Assembly (NCBI GenBank): GCA_003453695.1
Contig: DMNK01000141.1
Span: 1 to 7,676, forward strand
Length of the DNA: 7,676 nt
DNA from: Acidimicrobiaceae bacterium
GTDB lineage: Bacteria; Actinomycetota; Acidimicrobiia; Acidimicrobiales; UBA8190
Reading direction: 5' to 3'
The position numbers and the translations under genes are program-made. The notes below the pieces were generated by a model, which was not told where the DNA came from, made no database searches, and saw only the letters and a program-made list of their open reading frames with translations. This document shows, one piece after another, positions 5,805 to 7,676 of this stretch (the first letter of the stretch is position 1; each line of letters begins with the position of its first letter).

Positions 5805-7163
5805 GTGGCGCCCGCCGGCCGCGGCCAACGGCGAAGGCCCGGCGCCGAGCCGGGGGACCTGTTCTCGGCCGCAGCCGCTGAGCGGCTGTCGACGCGGGCG
5901 CCCCTCGCCACCAGGCTGCGTCCCGGCACGCTCGACGAGGTGGTGGGCCAGCGCCACCTCGTGGCACCCGGTGCGGCCTTCCGGGTCCTCGTCGAAGACG
6001 ACCGGCTCACCTCGGCCGTGCTGTGGGGCCCACCGGGGACGGGCAAGACCACGCTGGCGTTGGTGGTGGCGGCCGTCACCGCCAAGGCGTTCGTGCCCTT
6101 GTCGGCCACCAGCGCCGGGGTGGCAGACGTGCGGTCCGTCGTGGACGAGGCCCGCCAGCGCCTGGGGGAGCAGGGCCGGGGCACCATCCTCTTCATCGAC
6201 GAGGTGCACCGTTTCAACCGCACCCAGCAGGACGCCTTGCTCCCGTCGGTGGAGAGCGGGCTCGTCGTGTTCATCGGCGCCACCACCGAGAACCCGTTCT
6301 TCAGTGTGAACGCCCCCTTGCTGAGCCGCTCGACGCTGTGGCGGCTCGAGCCCCTGTCGGACGGGGAGCTGAACGAGGTCCTGACCCGGGCGCTGGACGA
6401 AGAAGGTGCGAGCGTCACCGAAGAGGCGCGGCGCCGTCTGGTGGCGGTGTCCGACGGGGACGCCCGGGCCCTGCTCGGCACCTTGGAGATCGCCCTGGCC
6501 CTGGCCGGGGACGCCACCGTGGGCCTCGACCACGTCGAGGGTGGGCGCGCCGGGCGCCTCGTGCACCAGGGGGACGACGCCCACTACGACCAGGTGAGCG
6601 CCCTCATCAAGTCGGTGCGCGGGTCGGACGCCGACGCCGGGTTGTACTGGCTGGCGCGCATGCTCGCCGGCGGCGAGGACCCCCGCTTCATCGCCCGGCG
6701 TCTCGTCATCCTGGCCAGTGAGGACGTGGGGCTGGCCGACCCCATGGCGCTCGTGGTGGCCGACGCCGCGGCGCGCGCCGTCGAGTTCGTCGGGCTTCCC
6801 GAGGCGCAGCTGGCCCTGGCCGAAGCGGTCGTGTACCTGGCCGCCGCCCCCAAGTCCAACCGGGTCACGGTGGCCCTGGGCCGTGCCCAGCAGGACGTGG
6901 AGCGGGCCGGACGCGCCGAGGTCCCGGCGCACCTGCGCGACAGCCACTATCCAGGCGCCGCCCGGCTCGGCCACGGTGAGGGCTACCGCTACCCCCACGA
7001 CGACCCCGAGGGTTGGGTGGAGCAGGCCTACCGCCCGCCTGAAGCCGCTGGTCACGTGTACTACGAGCCCTCTGCGCACGGGGCCGAAGCCGAGGTCGCC
7101 CGTCGTCTGCACACCGAGCGCCCCGACGGCGAGGATCGGCCCGGGCGCCGGCGCCGGCCGTAG
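5805..7163 (+). CDS. rarA: Replication-associated recombination protein RarA (MgsA family AAA+ ATPase)
   Basis: RarA is a cytoplasmic AAA+ ATPase related to clamp-loader subunits and eukaryotic WRNIP1/Mgs1. It acts at stalled replication forks and interacts with single-strand binding protein in studied bacteria. The protein is 452 aa, a normal length. After a basic leader of about 18 residues comes the family opening DLFSAA, then LATRLRPGTLDEVVGQ. Walker A is GPPGTGKTT at 75-83, Walker B is ILFIDE ending D132-E133, sensor 1 is GATTENPFF at 158-166, and an LLSRS arginine-finger segment follows at about 172-176. The C-terminal half carries the MgsA/RarA oligomerisation region, including YWLARMLAGGEDPRFIARR and the HYPGA and YRYPHD motifs. 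The last 20 residues are a variable charged tail. It starts 11 nt after aspS and ends in TAG, the only non-TGA stop here, which overlaps the next gene's promoter. Identification is secure. Confidence 0.95.
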   Translation: MAPAGRGQRRRPGAEPGDLFSAAAAERLSTRAPLATRLRPGTLDEVVGQRHLVAPGAAFRVLVEDDRLTSAVLWGPPGTGKTTLALVVAAVTAKAFVPLSATSAGVADVRSVVDEARQRLGEQGRGTILFIDEVHRFNRTQQDALLPSVESGLVVFIGATTENPFFSVNAPLLSRSTLWRLEPLSDGELNEVLTRALDEEGASVTEEARRRLVAVSDGDARALLGTLEIALALAGDATVGLDHVEGGRAGRLVHQGDDAHYDQVSALIKSVRGSDADAGLYWLARMLAGGEDPRFIARRLVILASEDVGLADPMALVVADAAARAVEFVGLPEAQLALAEAVVYLAAAPKSNRVTVALGRAQQDVERAGRAEVPAHLRDSHYPGAARLGHGEGYRYPHDDPEGWVEQAYRPPEAAGHVYYEPSAHGAEAEVARRLHTERPDGEDRPGRRRRP

Positions 7164-7166
7164 GAT
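7161..7166 (+). promoter_or_regulatory. Candidate -10 box of a leaderless promoter, overlapping the rarA stop
   Basis: TAGGAT fits TANNNT and ends 8 nt before the GTG at 7175. Its first three bases are the rarA stop codon. The 11-nt gap has no Shine-Dalgarno sequence (CTCCCCTC precedes the start), consistent with a transcript starting at or near the GTG. No -35 element is evident. This repeats the arrangement seen at relA. Confidence 0.5.
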
Positions 7167-7174
7167 CTCCCCTC

Positions 7175-7639
7175 GTGCCTGCTTCTACCGCGGCCGTGGT
7201 GGCCGCCGCCCTGGCCGCCGGCGCGGCGTTGGCGGCGTTGGTGGCCGTGATCGTGCTCAGCCGGCGCACGGCGCAACTGCGGCGCCTGGTGGAACAGCTC
7301 CAGGACGAGGCCGTGCCCCTGGTGCACCAGGCCCGCGTGGTGGTGGAACACGCCGCCGCCGAGATGGAGCGCGTCGGCGATGTCCTCGGCTCGGCCGAGG
7401 CGGTCACCGCCACTGTCGACTCGGCGTCACGGCTCGCCTATCGCGCCTTTCAGAACCCCGTCGTGAACGTGCTGGCCTTCGGATCGGGCGTGGGCGGCGC
7501 TCTGCGCCGTTTCTTCGGGCGCGCCCCGCGCCCGAAGCCCGCCTCGGCGACGGCGCTGGCGGCGCCCCGCGAGCATCGCCGGCGGCGCGCCAGGCACAGC
7601 GCCCCCAAGGCACCGGCGGCGGCCCGCCGGGACCGCTGA
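7175..7639 (+). CDS. DUF948-like small membrane-anchored protein
   Basis: The function is not known. The 154-residue protein has one hydrophobic, Ala/Val-rich N-terminal helix (about 5-28) followed by Arg-Arg, as in a single-pass membrane anchor with a cytosolic body. Residues about 31-75 look like an amphipathic or coiled-coil helix. The segment SRLAYRAFQNPVVNVLAFGSG (about 84-105) resembles the conserved C-terminal part of actinobacterial DUF948-domain proteins, as I recall them. The last 45 residues are a basic, Arg/Ala/Pro-rich tail. Context agrees: actinobacteria commonly carry a DUF948 gene between rarA and alaS. The GTG start is chosen because of the -10 box spacing and because the membrane helix begins at once; no Shine-Dalgarno is seen. 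Its TGA overlaps the next start by one base (TGATG). The gene is confident; the family name is moderately so. Confidence 0.75.
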   Translation: MPASTAAVVAAALAAGAALAALVAVIVLSRRTAQLRRLVEQLQDEAVPLVHQARVVVEHAAAEMERVGDVLGSAEAVTATVDSASRLAYRAFQNPVVNVLAFGSGVGGALRRFFGRAPRPKPASATALAAPREHRRRRARHSAPKAPAAARRDR

Positions 7640-7676
7640 TGCGGCGGACGGCGGGGCTGGCGGGCGGGGGGGGGGG
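7639..7676 (+). CDS. Start of a further gene, truncated by the contig edge
   Basis: An ATG at 7639 overlaps the preceding TGA by one base and is open to the end of the window, giving MRRTAGLAGG followed by glycines. In actinobacteria the gene after the DUF948 gene is often a small membrane protein (DUF6167-type) whose N-terminus starts with a similar Met-Arg-Arg and a hydrophobic stretch, so that is the best guess. Only about 9 codons precede the unreliable G run, so the protein cannot be identified. Confidence 0.3.
   Translation, partial: MRRTAGLAGGGG
7666..7676. other. Terminal run of 11 G, likely sequencing artefact
   Basis: The window ends in 11 consecutive G residues. Two-colour Illumina chemistry calls G when there is no signal, and such runs often appear at the ends of draft contigs. 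Bases here should not be trusted for translation. Confidence 0.6.

Noticed and set aside
5784..5812. Possible hairpin at the aspS–rarA junction
   Set aside because: The stem is only about 5 good pairs with a long loop, too weak for a terminator.
3661..5967. 768-codon open frame on the minus strand
   Set aside because: It lies opposite hisS, aspS and rarA. Long antisense frames are expected in GC-rich DNA, its His/Gly/Arg-rich translation looks like no family, and the plus strand encodes clear enzymes.
5598..7112. 504-codon open frame on the minus strand
   Set aside because: It is a shadow of rarA and the aspS end, with biased composition and no recognisable motif.
7144..7158. GC palindromes (GGCGCCGGCGCC and overlapping) just before the rarA stop
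   Set aside because: They fall in Arg/Gly/Pro codons of the rarA tail and consist only of G and C, so chance is the simplest explanation. No terminator-like spacing or T-tract follows.
1..7676. Search for tRNA/rRNA genes, CRISPR arrays, insertion sequences, att sites, toxin-antitoxin or defence genes
   Set aside because: None seen. Apart from about 110 bp before relA the window is packed with conserved housekeeping genes, and composition looks uniform, so there is no sign of horizontal transfer.

Overview
This is a very GC-rich window (by eye well above 65%) with strong G/C third-position bias, GTG start codons and mostly TGA stops. It fits a high-GC actinobacterium. The gene order secF–relA–hisS–aspS–rarA–DUF948-like is the familiar actinobacterial housekeeping neighbourhood, which usually continues towards alaS–ruvX–mltG. 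The protein features look most like a deep or uncultivated lineage such as Acidimicrobiia; that placement is an inference from family resemblance, not a computed result. All genes lie on the + strand. The left edge cuts into secF and the right edge ends in a run of 11 G, so this is probably a draft or metagenomic contig.

Layout: (1) 1-432 is the C-terminal end of SecF with a long basic, low-complexity cytosolic tail. (2) 433-543 is the only real intergenic region. It holds a perfect 12-bp GC-rich stem-loop just after the secF stop (probable terminator), a 13-bp palindrome, and a TANNNT -10 box placed 7 nt before the relA ATG, the pattern of a leaderless actinobacterial promoter. (3) 544-5793 is a tight run of relA (bifunctional Rel, (p)ppGpp synthetase/hydrolase), hisS (HisRS) and aspS (AspRS), with gaps of +7 and -4 nt. 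(4) rarA (AAA+ replication/recombination factor) follows 11 nt after aspS. (5) A small membrane-anchored DUF948-like protein follows 11 nt after rarA. Its own -10 box incorporates the rarA TAG stop codon, again pointing to a leaderless transcript. (6) The first codons of a further gene overlap its stop at the contig edge.

Functional logic: Rel responds to uncharged tRNA on the ribosome, and its two downstream neighbours charge tRNAs, so the run links translation capacity with the stringent response. AspRS carries His35 and Gly79 at the two positions associated with the non-discriminating enzyme, so it probably also makes Asp-tRNA(Asn) for the GatCAB amidotransferase. RarA acts in DNA maintenance and appears to be a co-transcribed passenger.

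I see no mobile element, CRISPR array, tRNA/rRNA gene, toxin-antitoxin or defence system, and no convincing new system. The points worth a second look are regulatory architecture (two leaderless-promoter candidates, the relA palindrome, the terminator), AspRS specificity and the SecF tail.
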